From: CAILQE01 sp036745415
Lineage (GTDB): Bacteria; Patescibacteriota; Saccharimonadia; Saccharimonadales; UBA4665
DNA: 64,000 nt
Direction of reading: 5' to 3'
NCBI GenBank assembly: GCA_036745415.1
Contig: DAIOGF010000002.1
Span: 62,001-126,000 of the forward strand
The notes beneath the pieces were generated by a model, which saw nothing but the letters and a program-made list of their open reading frames with translations, made no database searches and was not told where the DNA came from. How positions within the stretch are numbered: the stretch's first letter is position 1; the number at the start of each line of letters is the position of its first letter. A program made the translations under genes and the position numbers. Below, in pieces: positions 1 through 7,791 of the stretch.

Positions 1-69
1 TTTGAAGGTTTCTATCTTAATGCTACACCAACTGGATCATCAATAGACTCCCCAAGCACTTGTAATTAA
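1..69 (+). CDS. C-terminal end of an unidentified protein (partial)
   Basis: An open frame runs from the first base to a TAA at 67-69 and gives a 22-residue tail ending in SPSTCN. It overlaps the recombinase stop tail to tail by a few bases, a spacing common in this genome. Nothing in so short a tail identifies a family. It could also be a chance open frame. Confidence 0.3.
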   Translation, partial: FEGFYLNATPTGSSIDSPSTCN

Positions 70-986
70 TCCAAAATATTATCTGTATGAAATTGATCAT
101 GTACAGACTTGAGATGCTGGTCTGTTATATGGGTGTAGATTTGAGTTGTGGCTATGTTGCTGTGTCCAAGCATGGATTGAACGCTTCTGATGTCCGCTCC
201 GTTCATTAGTAAGTCTGTTGCAAAAGAATGTCTTAGAGTGTGAGGGCTAACATGTTTAACAATTCCTGCAAGATTGGCATATTTCGCTATAGTGCGTTGT
301 ATGCTTCTGGCGGTTAGTCTCTTAAAATCTCCCGATTGATCAATTTTTTTAGAACCAGTGTATCTTACAAATAGTGCAGGGGAGTTATCTGTTCTAAGGT
401 CTAGATATTTACTAACCCAATCAGCTGCCTCCTTTGATATAAATATTGGTCTATCTTTTTGTCCTTTTCCGCGGACCATAAACTCCCGCCTCTGTAAATT
501 TATTTTATCCCTATCTAAAGAAACTAGTTCACTGACTCTTAAACCTGAACTAAATAATAGTTCAAGAATAGCTCTGTCTCTAAGTCCAATCTCTTTTTTA
601 GTATTCGGTTGTTCAAATATTCTTTTAAGTTCATCATTGTCTAGGAATGTGACTTGTGGTCGTTTAACTCTAGCCAATTCTATCTTTTCTGGCTGTAGAC
701 TTTGGAAATCTCTTTTTGCGCAGTATTTAAGAAAACTACGAAGCGCTATTAAATGATAGTTTTGAGTAGTTTTGCTTAATTCTTCTTCTCTGGTGCTTGC
801 GATTCTATTTAGCCAGAGTCTCCATTTCCTAATAAGCTCAGCATCTATTTCTTTTAGATTGATATCACCTGCAAAATCTTCCAGTCTGGTTAGGTAGTGG
901 TCGTAGTTTCTTATTGTTTTTTGAGATCTGTTTTGTTCTATTTCTAGATATTCAAGAAACTGGGTTTTTATATTGCTGAATTTCAT
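66..986 (-). CDS. Tyrosine recombinase, XerC/XerD type
   Basis: This 306-residue protein has the normal Xer length and layout: an N-terminal SAM-like DNA-binding domain (about residues 5-90) and a C-terminal catalytic domain. All expected catalytic residues are visible: R150 in SSGLRVSEL, K near 174-177, H249 and R252 in the HTLRH motif, H275 in MLGHSN, and the nucleophile Y284. Xer proteins resolve chromosome dimers at dif together with FtsK. I cannot tell XerC, XerD or a single XerH-like enzyme apart, and saw no dif site nearby. No phage or integron features surround it, so a housekeeping role is more likely than a mobile integrase. Confidence 0.9.
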   Translation of the reverse strand: MKFSNIKTQFLEYLEIEQNRSQKTIRNYDHYLTRLEDFAGDINLKEIDAELIRKWRLWLNRIASTREEELSKTTQNYHLIALRSFLKYCAKRDFQSLQPEKIELARVKRPQVTFLDNDELKRIFEQPNTKKEIGLRDRAILELLFSSGLRVSELVSLDRDKINLQRREFMVRGKGQKDRPIFISKEAADWVSKYLDLRTDNSPALFVRYTGSKKIDQSGDFKRLTARSIQRTIAKYANLAGIVKHVSPHTLRHSFATDLLMNGADIRSVQSMLGHSNIATTQIYTHITDQHLKSVHDQFHTDNILD

Positions 987-1081
987 ATCTTTATTATACC
1001 AACAATTATAGATGTTAATTCTTAAGAAAATGTATTAATATCTGTTAAAATTAAGTTATTAATTTAAAAAAGGAATTATAA

Positions 1082-1582
1082 ATGGAACAAACATTGATAG
1101 TGCTAAAACCTGATGTCTTGCAAAGGGGACTAATGGGTGAGGTTATTTCTAGATTTGAGAGAGTTGGACTTAAGGCTGTTGCAGCTAAAATTGTTCACCC
1201 AAATAGGGATCATTATTTTCATCATTATGAAACTATTGGAAAAATGGTTTCAAGACGAGGACAAGAGGCATTTGATGTAACTTTAGAGTACATGCAGACA
1301 GGTCCAGTTATGGCTATGGTTCTTGAAGGTATTTCTGCCGTAGAAAATGTTAGAAAAATGGTCGGAACCACAGAGCCTAAAAGCGCAGCTCCTGGAACAA
1401 TAAGAGGGGATTACGCTCACATTAGCTTTGATTATGCCAATACTAAAGGATTGTCTATACCTAACTTGATTCATGCTTCAGGTGATGTAGATGAAGCTAA
1501 GCAAGAAATTGCACACTGGTTTACCAAGGATGAAATATTTGATTATTCATCCGTGCACGACAAGTTCACAAAGGGAAGTTAA
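1082..1582 (+). CDS. ndk: Nucleoside diphosphate kinase
   Basis: This enzyme moves the terminal phosphate from ATP to other nucleoside diphosphates through a phosphohistidine. The N-terminus (EQTLIVLKPDVLQRGL) is diagnostic, the GTIRGDY segment follows, and the catalytic histidine is H131 in NLIHAS. At 166 residues it is about 25 longer than a minimal Ndk; the extra length lies in the mid helices and the C-terminal tail. The start has an AGGA Shine-Dalgarno seven bases upstream. In an organism with little nucleotide synthesis it would balance scavenged pools alongside the class II reductase at 47 kb. Confidence 0.95.
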   Translation: MEQTLIVLKPDVLQRGLMGEVISRFERVGLKAVAAKIVHPNRDHYFHHYETIGKMVSRRGQEAFDVTLEYMQTGPVMAMVLEGISAVENVRKMVGTTEPKSAAPGTIRGDYAHISFDYANTKGLSIPNLIHASGDVDEAKQEIAHWFTKDEIFDYSSVHDKFTKGS

Positions 1583-1595
1583 TACTTCCTTACTT

Positions 1596-1670
1596 GCCCC
1601 CATAGTTCAATGGATAAAACAACTCCGTCCTAAGGAGAAGCTGGAGGTTCGAATCCTTCTGGGGGCACCA
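1596..1670 (+). tRNA. tRNA-Arg (CCT)
   Basis: The acceptor arm GCCCCCA pairs with TGGGGGC, the anticodon loop is GTCCTAA (anticodon CCT), the T loop is GGTTCGAATCC, and CCA is encoded. It sits 13 bases after ndk and may be co-transcribed with it. Confidence 0.95.
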
Positions 1671-1699
1671 ATTGTAATTAAATTTGATAAAATATATAT

Positions 1700-2275
1700 A
1701 TGTCCGAGAAAATTAAACCAGGCAAAAAGTATTTTGCCGATCAACTAGAGGGAGAAGAAGTGCTCTATGTATTTAGAAGGCACCCCATAGTAATGAGAAA
1801 GGGCCTAATTTTATCCTTAATTTTTCCGCTAATAGGAGTTCTGCCAACATTATTTAAGCCCGAGTTGGGATTTAGTTGGTTCTTTGGAGGAATGGGAGCC
1901 GGACTGCTAGGTGGAATGATAGTGATGTTTCCATATTGGGTAGGATGGCATTTTAGTGTTTTTATAACTACTAACCAAAGATTTATTCAGATCACACAAA
2001 AAGGTTTCTTTCATAGATCGGTAGCGGATTTAGCCTTAAACCAGATCCAGTCTATAAACTACGCGATATCCGGAATACAAGAAACTCTTTTAGGATTTGG
2101 TACAATAATGATGCAGACATATGTCGGTGATTTAGTTTTAAACGATATTCATAAGCCTGCACATGTGCAAAAGAAATTAGTATCAATATTTAGAGAACAG
2201 GGTATTGCTCCAAGTGCTTACCCGGGCGGGAATGCAAATAATGAAGAATTCGAAATTGAAGAAGTTGAAGATTAA
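1700..2275 (+). CDS. Membrane protein with bacterial PH-like domain
   Basis: This 191-residue protein has two membrane segments (about residues 35-52 and 60-85), followed by a YdbS/bPH2-type PH domain (about 90-170) with the pattern VFITTNQRFIQITQKGFF and DLALNQIQSINY. Proteins of this family are bitopic membrane components of unknown biochemical role. The predicted -10 box TAAAAT (1688-1693) lies six bases before the ATG and no Shine-Dalgarno is present, so the mRNA is probably leaderless. The next gene begins inside its 3' end, which suggests translational coupling with the foldase gene. Confidence 0.75.
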   Translation: MSEKIKPGKKYFADQLEGEEVLYVFRRHPIVMRKGLILSLIFPLIGVLPTLFKPELGFSWFFGGMGAGLLGGMIVMFPYWVGWHFSVFITTNQRFIQITQKGFFHRSVADLALNQIQSINYAISGIQETLLGFGTIMMQTYVGDLVLNDIHKPAHVQKKLVSIFREQGIAPSAYPGGNANNEEFEIEEVED

Positions 2276-3350
2276 TAAAGTTAAACTACCCAAGAAAATT
2301 AATATACCTCTTAAGAAGCAGAAGGTTACTTTAGAGAAGGTTAATGACGCAATTAAATCTGCACCAAATATTACCAATGAAACTATTTCTAAACATAGAG
2401 AAGATATTCTTGGTACTGCAAGAAAATTTATTTATCCTTTACAGCATTCCAAACATCGTTTTGTTAGATTGTCGGTAGCGATATTTTCAGTAGTAGTTTT
2501 AGGATTTTTCGTCTACTGCGGAGTTGAGCTATATGTAATGCAATCAACAGACGTCTTTATATATAGAGTTACTGAAGTAATTCCTTTCCCAGTAGCTAAA
2601 GAAGGTGGTAGATGGATTTCATATTATAGTTATCTCTTTGAGCTGAGAAGAAATATGCATTATTACATTACTCAGCAACAGGCAAATTTCTCAACCAAGG
2701 ATGGCAAGAATCAGCTTAATTCACTAAAAAAACAATCGATGCAAAGAGTTATTCAAGATGCATATATAAGTGACTTGGCTAATAAAAACAATGTGTCTGT
2801 TAATTCATTAGATATAGATAAGTCCATAAATCTAGTTAAACAACAGAACAAACTTGGAAGTAGCGATCAGGTTCTAAATAATGTCCTAAGTGAATATTGG
2901 GGATGGAATCAGAGAGATTTTAGAACAGAGCTTGGATTAGAGCTATTGAGTCAGAAGGTAGTTGCCAAATTAGATGTTGATGCCTATTCAAAAGCCAACA
3001 ATGCAATCGAGCAATTAAATAGCGGTAAAAGTTTTGGTGATGTAGCTAGTCAATTCTCTGATGATAAATCTACTTCATCTAATGGCGGTCAATATCCTAA
3101 CAGCATTACAATGAATGATTCTAGTATTTCCCCAGTAGTAATTAACGAATTATTCAATATGAGTTTAGGCAAGACCTCAGGAATTGTTAATACCGGAACC
3201 GCTTTAGAGATATTAAATTTACTTGGTAAATCTGGCGGAGCGGTACAGGCAGCACATATTCAAATCAATTTGAAATCTATATCTAGTCTTACGGATAGCC
3301 TTCAGTCGTCCAATAAACCAAGTGTATTTATTGGCGTGCCCTATAAATAA
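2241..3350 (+). CDS. Membrane-anchored parvulin-type peptidyl-prolyl isomerase (PrsA/SurA-like)
   Basis: The protein has a lysine-rich cytoplasmic N-terminus (about 70 residues), one membrane segment (about 76-98), an extracytoplasmic helical SurA_N-like region, and a rotamase domain near the C-terminus (GKSFGDVASQFSDDKS, then GGQYP). This matches foldases that help secreted proteins mature. I chose the ATG at 2241 because a GGGCGGG stretch lies 10 bases upstream; a longer start at 2205 is open but weaker. It overlaps the PH-domain gene by 35 bases. The rotamase domain is degenerate at its C-terminal end, so isomerase activity is not certain. Confidence 0.75.
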   Translation: MKNSKLKKLKINKVKLPKKINIPLKKQKVTLEKVNDAIKSAPNITNETISKHREDILGTARKFIYPLQHSKHRFVRLSVAIFSVVVLGFFVYCGVELYVMQSTDVFIYRVTEVIPFPVAKEGGRWISYYSYLFELRRNMHYYITQQQANFSTKDGKNQLNSLKKQSMQRVIQDAYISDLANKNNVSVNSLDIDKSINLVKQQNKLGSSDQVLNNVLSEYWGWNQRDFRTELGLELLSQKVVAKLDVDAYSKANNAIEQLNSGKSFGDVASQFSDDKSTSSNGGQYPNSITMNDSSISPVVINELFNMSLGKTSGIVNTGTALEILNLLGKSGGAVQAAHIQINLKSISSLTDSLQSSNKPSVFIGVPYK

Positions 3351-3401
3351 TTGATTAATTATTAATTTTTTGATATTATTACCCCTGTATATTTGATATG
3401 T

Positions 3402-3478
3402 GGGCTCGTAGTGAAGAGGCCTATCACGTCTCCCTGTCACGGAGAAGATCGCCGGTTCGAATCCGGTCGGGCCCGCCA
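3402..3478 (+). tRNA. tRNA-Asp (GTC)
   Basis: GGGCTCG pairs with CGGGCCC, the anticodon loop is CTGTCAC (GTC) on a TCTCC/GGAGA stem, discriminator G, encoded CCA. Confidence 0.96.
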
Positions 3479-3494
3479 CATACCGTATTACACA

Positions 3495-3529
3495 AAGACA
3501 TTTCTTTTTATGGAAGTGTCTTTTTTATT
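3495..3529 (+). terminator. Intrinsic terminator after tRNA-Asp
   Basis: The stem AAGACATTTC/GGAAGTGTCTT is followed by a T-run (3520-3526), 17 bases after the tRNA. Confidence 0.85.
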
Positions 3530-3599
3530 TATTTTGACTAGAAACAAACAATATTTTAAAGACTATGTATTATAATTAGATTAATAAATAAAAATAAAA

Positions 3600-4391
3600 A
3601 TGTCAGAACAAATAAATTACAAACTCAGTTTTGCTGAATCTAGAATAAAGGGCTCTTTAATTAGAGAGAGACTTCTTTCTGAAAATGTAGATTATATTTC
3701 TAGATTAGAGCAAATGGCTGAACACGTCGGATCATATCAGCTCCTTTTATCGGGCGAATCAGAGATATCTAAACCGCCAGAAGGACAGGGTGCAATTAAA
3801 GATAAATACGTACTAAGTAAAATGGATTTATTGGATAAGAGCTATCTAACTTTTGGCTCGGCACTTAAGGGCCCAGACTATAGGGATTTAGAACTTAATC
3901 ATCCAAACGAAAGATTCAAATTTTATTCATCCATGGATTTAACAACTCCAGAGAAAGTTGCTGTTGCAGAAGAATGGTTTGGAGAAGTAGCCAAAGAGGC
4001 GCACGATCTGGGTATTTCTTTGACTACTAAATCTTTTGATCATGCATATGATTCATTAAATTTATACACTTGGCATCCAAATGAGCTCGAAGAAATTATA
4101 AAAAAACTTTACCCTAAGTATCTAGAGAAGGGGATGTATAACAAAACTCCTCATTTTTTTCAGAAACCTATAGATGGTGTTGATCCAGATCATATAGGAT
4201 GTGTTCAGGAGCCTGAAATTCAATCCGGCATAGGCCCTGGAATGAGTCATTCGGCTAGAATGGGTAGATTGGGGCAATATTTAGATAAAGCCTTATCCCA
4301 TGGTGGAGAACTTTCTAAAGAAGTTTGGATTGATGCTTCTGAATTTGCCGGAATAAATTCCGAGCAACCCTATTTAATTCAAAAAAGTTAG
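3600..4391 (+). CDS. Conserved-looking hypothetical protein
   Basis: I do not recognise this 263-residue soluble protein. It has no signal peptide, membrane segment or familiar motif. It is acidic with scattered aromatic residues; a central segment (about 120-175) looks alpha-helical and ends in HPNELEEIIKKLYPKYLEK, and the last third contains histidines and cysteine (DPDHIGCVQEPE) that could bind metal. It stands between tRNA-Asp and tRNA-Thr as its own unit. Codon use matches the neighbours, so recent transfer is not indicated. Confidence 0.6.
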   Translation: MSEQINYKLSFAESRIKGSLIRERLLSENVDYISRLEQMAEHVGSYQLLLSGESEISKPPEGQGAIKDKYVLSKMDLLDKSYLTFGSALKGPDYRDLELNHPNERFKFYSSMDLTTPEKVAVAEEWFGEVAKEAHDLGISLTTKSFDHAYDSLNLYTWHPNELEEIIKKLYPKYLEKGMYNKTPHFFQKPIDGVDPDHIGCVQEPEIQSGIGPGMSHSARMGRLGQYLDKALSHGGELSKEVWIDASEFAGINSEQPYLIQKS

Positions 4392-4410
4392 ATTACAATT
4401 TAAATATTAT

Positions 4411-4486
4411 GCCACCTTAGCTCAGTTGGTAGAGCATCGCTTTCGTAAAGCGGGGGTCGTCGGTTCGAAGCCGATAGGTGGCTCCA
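4411..4486 (+). tRNA. tRNA-Thr (CGT)
   Basis: GCCACCT pairs with AGGTGGC, the anticodon loop is TTCGTAA (CGT), and CCA is encoded. The discriminator base is T (U73), which matters for the thrS T-box at 7.6 kb. Confidence 0.95.
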
Positions 4487-4522
4487 TTATTTTTGGCAAA
4501 ATAGTGATAAAATATATTAAGA

Positions 4523-4891
4523 ATGTTTAATCTTTCAAAGAAATTTCTTAAAGACCAGTACATACTACTGTTGATCAGCGTTAACTTAGTCTTATTTATA
4601 ATTACTGCCGTATTTATTGTTCTTAGGTTATCTAACGGCCATACGGCAAACTACATTGTTCAATGTAGAGATTGCTCAAACCCTAATTCCGTAAATAGAT
4701 TTGTTAATGGAGGACTTACGGATCTAATTGCTTTTATAGTGTTCTCGTTATTAGTTCTATTGTCTAGTGTAATAACCACCCTTAGATCCTATAACATTCA
4801 CAGACAGTTGGCTGTTACAGCTCTAAATCTAGGAATATTGCTTCAGATGTTAACTCTAATTGTAAGTAATTATTTACTGGTACTTAGATAA
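4523..4891 (+). CDS. Small three-helix membrane protein
   Basis: This 122-residue protein has three strong hydrophobic segments (about 14-36, 64-86 and 95-118). A short loop between the first and second holds a CxxC pair (QCRDCSNPNS) that would face outside if the N-terminus is cytoplasmic. Its stop overlaps the glycosyltransferase start (TAATG), so the two are translationally coupled, and it may be a partner subunit of that enzyme. The -10 box TAAAAT lies nine bases before the ATG, so the transcript looks leaderless. Confidence 0.7.
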   Translation: MFNLSKKFLKDQYILLLISVNLVLFIITAVFIVLRLSNGHTANYIVQCRDCSNPNSVNRFVNGGLTDLIAFIVFSLLVLLSSVITTLRSYNIHRQLAVTALNLGILLQMLTLIVSNYLLVLR

Positions 4892-6522
4892 TGACAGATA
4901 TCGAAATCCCTTACGAAAAGGATAGAAAAGGTCATTATAGATTTTTTGAAATTCTTCCGGGAGCATTAAGTTGGGGGGTAGTTATTCTAACAATCGTTCT
5001 ATCATTCGTGAATATTCAGCTGATGATAGTTCTGCTTTTGACTTACTTGATAATATTTTTTATTAGATCACTCGGATACGATGTTAGGGCAATAGATGGC
5101 TATGTATCAATGCGAAAGCAAATTAAGTTAGATTGGACTAAGTTAAATGAAGATTTAAAGATTGGAACGGTAGATTTTACAAACAAATCTAGGCCAAAAT
5201 GGCACGCTGTAAATATGGCGAGAAGATTAGCTTACAAAAAGATATATTCACCAGATGAAGTTGTTCATGTAGCCATGATAGCCACTGTAAATGAGAGTGA
5301 GCACGTACTAAGGCCTACAATTGAATCCGTAAAGAATAGTAAGCATGGAGCTAAGAATATAATCCTAGTGATTGCTTACGAAGGTAGAGCTGGAGAGGAA
5401 GCAGATAAAAGAGTTAAGGCTCTCATTAAAGAATATAAGAAAGACTTCAAGGATGCCCTTTGTTTCCAGCACCCAGCAGATATTCCTGGTGAAATTATCG
5501 GTAAGGGTGGAAATATTACTTATGCAGGAAGACAACTTGAGAAGTACATGGAAGAGAAATCAATAGATCCTGAATATGTTCTAATAACTACACTCGATGC
5601 AGATAACAGACCTCATCCTATGTATTTTTCGGCACTAACATACATGTTCTGCGTGGTGCCTAATCCTATTAGATGTTCTTATCAGCCATTACCTATGTTT
5701 ACGAACAATATTTGGGATGCTCCAACACTTATGAGAGTTATTGCTACTGCCAATAATCTTTATTACATAGTACAGTCTAAAAGGGCGCACTTGCAGAGAA
5801 ACTTTTCTGCGCATGCGCAGTCCATGAAATCTTTAATGGAGATGAACTTCTGGAGCGTTAGAACAGTGGTAGAGGATGGTCATCAGTTCTGGAGAAGTTA
5901 CTTTAGGTATGATGGTGATTACAGAGTATACCCAATAGGTATTCCAATTTATCAAGATGCTGTTATGGCTGAAACTTACCTAAAGACAATAAAAGCTCAA
6001 TTTATCCAGCTAAGAAGATGGAGTTATGGAGCTTCAGACGTTGCGTATATAGCAGACAAGGCATTCTTCCATAAGAATAAGATAGCTTTATCTGATAGGC
6101 TAGCTAAATTCTTAAGGACTCTTGAGGGGCATGTTACTTGGGCGGTAGGTATCTATTTGGTTTTTGGGGCAGTCTTTTTACCTCATTTCTTCCATCCTCA
6201 GAACTTTGCCGCCAACCAACTCCCAATTGCTGTCGGTAATATACAAAAAATCGGTCTGATAGGAGCTCTTGCATCTGTATACATCTGTCTTGTTACTCTA
6301 CCTAAAAGACCTCCTCGTATTAAGAGGCATCATTCTATAATTATTCTTTTTCAATGGATACTGGCTCCGGTTACTGGATTTATGTTTGGTAGTCTTGCTG
6401 CTTTTACATCTCAAACCAGACTTATGTTTAAGAGATATCTAAGTAAATTTGATGTAACAGAGAAGTCTGTAAGATTATCCAATAATACCGTTACTAAATC
6501 TGAAGTAGATCCTTCTAATTAA
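4891..6522 (+). CDS. Membrane glycosyltransferase, family 2 (processive, BcsA-like)
   Basis: The 543-residue enzyme has two N-terminal membrane segments (about 21-60), a GT-A catalytic domain and two to three C-terminal membrane segments. The signature residues of processive GT2 enzymes are visible: the nucleotide-sugar aspartates in TTLDADNRP, the catalytic acid in VEDGHQF, and the acceptor-site QLRRW. It should transfer sugar from a nucleotide donor to a growing surface polysaccharide while moving it across the membrane. The product is unknown. The start overlaps the stop of the small membrane protein upstream, and the 3' end overlaps a convergent gene by four bases. Confidence 0.85.
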   Translation: MTDIEIPYEKDRKGHYRFFEILPGALSWGVVILTIVLSFVNIQLMIVLLLTYLIIFFIRSLGYDVRAIDGYVSMRKQIKLDWTKLNEDLKIGTVDFTNKSRPKWHAVNMARRLAYKKIYSPDEVVHVAMIATVNESEHVLRPTIESVKNSKHGAKNIILVIAYEGRAGEEADKRVKALIKEYKKDFKDALCFQHPADIPGEIIGKGGNITYAGRQLEKYMEEKSIDPEYVLITTLDADNRPHPMYFSALTYMFCVVPNPIRCSYQPLPMFTNNIWDAPTLMRVIATANNLYYIVQSKRAHLQRNFSAHAQSMKSLMEMNFWSVRTVVEDGHQFWRSYFRYDGDYRVYPIGIPIYQDAVMAETYLKTIKAQFIQLRRWSYGASDVAYIADKAFFHKNKIALSDRLAKFLRTLEGHVTWAVGIYLVFGAVFLPHFFHPQNFAANQLPIAVGNIQKIGLIGALASVYICLVTLPKRPPRIKRHHSIIILFQWILAPVTGFMFGSLAAFTSQTRLMFKRYLSKFDVTEKSVRLSNNTVTKSEVDPSN

Positions 6523-6929
6523 TTCTTCGCGAAGTAAGCCTTGTAGTGAATTGAGGCAATGTTATCAAAACGATTCAATACATTTATGACTGAGTCATGA
6601 ATCGACTCAAGCTTAATAAAGCCATCTATAACATTTGATTCAATATTATTAATGATTGTGTTGGTAAGTTCATCGGCCTCTTTAATGGCCTTGTCGCGGT
6701 GTTTTAGGCTTTCATATATAGAAATATATAACTTATTACGATTGAAGGGTTCTAGCTTCTTGCTGCCCGATCTCGATACGACCCATATAGATGAATAGTC
6801 TGGAGTTTCAATGGTAGAGAAGGTTACTCCGCATATGCTGCAATTTCTTCTGCGCCATGTACCATTAGATCTACTTAAGTGTCTAGAATTAGAGATATTA
6901 GTTGAGTTCTTGCAATAAATACATACCAT
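6519..6929 (-). CDS. NrdR-like zinc-ribbon/ATP-cone protein (second paralogue)
   Basis: The 136-residue protein has the NrdR layout: a four-cysteine zinc ribbon (C3xxC6 and a second CxxC near 31-34) with a basic RRRNC segment, then an ATP-cone (about 47-130) with the FNRNKL motif. NrdR represses ribonucleotide reductase genes in response to bound ATP/dATP. The canonical nrdR of this genome is at 46354, beside nrdJ. This copy is diverged, stands alone, and has a palindrome matching the NrdR-box core directly at its start codon. It may be a specialised repressor or a decoy; the zinc ribbon and ATP-cone are clear, the target is not. Confidence 0.75.
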   Translation of the reverse strand: MVCIYCKNSTNISNSRHLSRSNGTWRRRNCSICGVTFSTIETPDYSSIWVVSRSGSKKLEPFNRNKLYISIYESLKHRDKAIKEADELTNTIINNIESNVIDGFIKLESIHDSVINVLNRFDNIASIHYKAYFAKN

Positions 6930-6930
6930 A

Positions 6931-6942
6931 TCAATATATTGA
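6931..6942. promoter_or_regulatory. Putative NrdR box at the NrdR-like gene start
   Basis: TCAATATATTGA is a perfect 12-base palindrome. Its inner ten bases CAATATATTG fit the NrdR-box core CWATATATWG exactly. It ends two bases before the gene's ATG on the minus strand and covers the likely -10 region. Confidence 0.5.
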
Positions 6943-6992
6943 CATAACCCTAATCAAAAAGCTAGTGGATAACTCTGCAAAAACAGTGGAAA

Positions 6993-7021
6993 TAAAAAAG
7001 CCCCTAACTTATGTTAGAGGC
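6993..7021 (-). terminator. Intrinsic terminator of the 33-codon gene
   Basis: On the minus strand GCCTCTAAC-ATAA-GTTAGGGGC forms a nine-base-pair hairpin followed by six T. Confidence 0.85.
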
Positions 7022-7043
7022 TACAGAGTGCTATTCTTATCTG

Positions 7044-7145
7044 TTAATTAGGTCGAATTCGTCGAACTCTGTTCGTTGGTTTTTGATTCTTTATTTCCTC
7101 AAAAAACAACTTAAATGCGTCTAGCGCAGATTGTGATTTAATCAC
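7044..7145 (-). CDS. Small protein, 33 residues
   Basis: The frame begins at GTG (7145-7143) three bases after a GGGAG Shine-Dalgarno and ends at TAA. A near-consensus promoter lies upstream (TTGACA-17-TAATAT, 7198-7170), and a strong terminator follows about 20 bases after the stop, so this is a complete small transcription unit. The peptide has an amphipathic helix (residues about 6-19, LDAFKLFFEEIKN) and a basic tail (NRVRRIRPN), as expected for something that binds nucleic acid or a larger protein. I know no family for it. The alternative is a roughly 170-nt non-coding RNA of 6S-like size in which the frame is accidental. Confidence 0.5.
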   Translation of the reverse strand: MIKSQSALDAFKLFFEEIKNQKPTNRVRRIRPN

Positions 7146-7169
7146 TAACTCCCTTTGTTTAACTGGTTA

Positions 7170-7198
7170 ATATTAACAGACATGAATTTTGGTGTCAA
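7170..7198 (-). promoter_or_regulatory. Promoter of the 33-codon gene
   Basis: TTGACA (7198-7193) and TAATAT (7175-7170) are separated by exactly 17 bases, and a TG lies just before the -10 box. The transcription start would be near 7163. Confidence 0.75.
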
Positions 7199-7241
7199 TA
7201 GCTGGTAGGGTAATCATAAACTTTTTCACCCCTGTTAATTC

Positions 7242-7318
7242 TGGTGGGCGATAGAGGATTCGAACCTCTCACCTCTTCCACGTCAAGGAAGCGCTCTAGC
7301 CAAATGAGCTAATCGCCC
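7242..7318 (-). tRNA. tRNA-Val (GAC)
   Basis: On the minus strand GGGCGAT pairs with ATCGCCC, the anticodon loop is TTGACGT (GAC), and the discriminator A and CCA are encoded. A TATAAT -10 box lies about 20 bases upstream (7343-7338). Confidence 0.95.
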
Positions 7319-7511
7319 GAACTATAAGATCTTATATATTATACGATTTTATTTATTTTTAGTATATACGGGAAATATACCAAATATGATATATCAATAG
7401 AGCAATAGTTATCCCCAAAGATTATTGTTAGTATTACGACATTAATTTACTAGCATTATATTACTACTATTGATAATATATTGAGTAAGGTGACGTTTTG
7501 ACGAGAGCGTT

Positions 7512-7540
7512 TTGACAGGTTTACCAATAAACCTGATAAT
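7512..7540 (+). promoter_or_regulatory. Promoter feeding an immediate terminator
   Basis: TTGACA and GATAAT are separated by 17 bases. The -35 lies in the second copy of a nine-base direct repeat (CGTTTTGAC at 7494 and 7508). The spacer is itself an inverted repeat (GGTTTA/TAAACC). Confidence 0.65.
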
Positions 7541-7544
7541 AGAT

Positions 7545-7586
7545 AAGCGATTGAATGGAATGCGAGATCATTTAATCGCTTTTTTT
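7545..7586 (+). terminator. Terminator directly after the 7512 promoter
   Basis: AAGCGATT (7545-7552) pairs with AATCGCTT (7574-7581), with an inner AATG/CATT pairing, and is followed by seven T. The transcript made would be only about 40 nt. Confidence 0.75.
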
Positions 7587-7591
7587 AATGG

Positions 7592-7770
7592 TATAATATA
7601 GGAGAGCGTTGAAGCGGATTCACCAACCGAAGAGCTCCGTCGGGTTTCAATACGTACGTAAACGTTATTGTAAGAGTTAAAAGTTTCGGTGGAACCGCCC
7701 AGCAAATAGGGCCCGAGACGCGCAATTTGAATATAATTTCATAAATTACATTTAGACGGCGCGTTTTTAT
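7592..7770 (+). promoter_or_regulatory. thrS T-box riboswitch leader with promoter
   Basis: An extended -10 box (TGGTATAAT, 7589-7597) starts the leader. The T-box core is clear: TCGG (7686-7689), bulge TGGAACC (7690-7696), GCCC (7697-7700), then GGGC and CCGA (7709-7716) form the antiterminator helix. A GC-rich terminator follows (ACGCGC at 7718-7723, GCGCGT at 7759-7764, T-run). Stem I is very short: CGG-ATTCACCAA-CCG presents ACC, a threonine codon. The TGGA bulge would pair with a U73-C-C-A tRNA end, and tRNA-Thr at 4411 has U73. Uncharged tRNA-Thr should therefore raise thrS expression. Confidence 0.8.
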
Positions 7771-7791
7771 TTATTTAAACAAGAGGTAATT

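Noticed and set aside
66..986. Integrase of a mobile element
   Set aside because: No att repeat, excisionase or cargo is seen; it looks like a chromosomal Xer protein.
6961..6975. DnaA-like GTTATCCACT on the minus strand
   Set aside because: One isolated near-match without a cluster.
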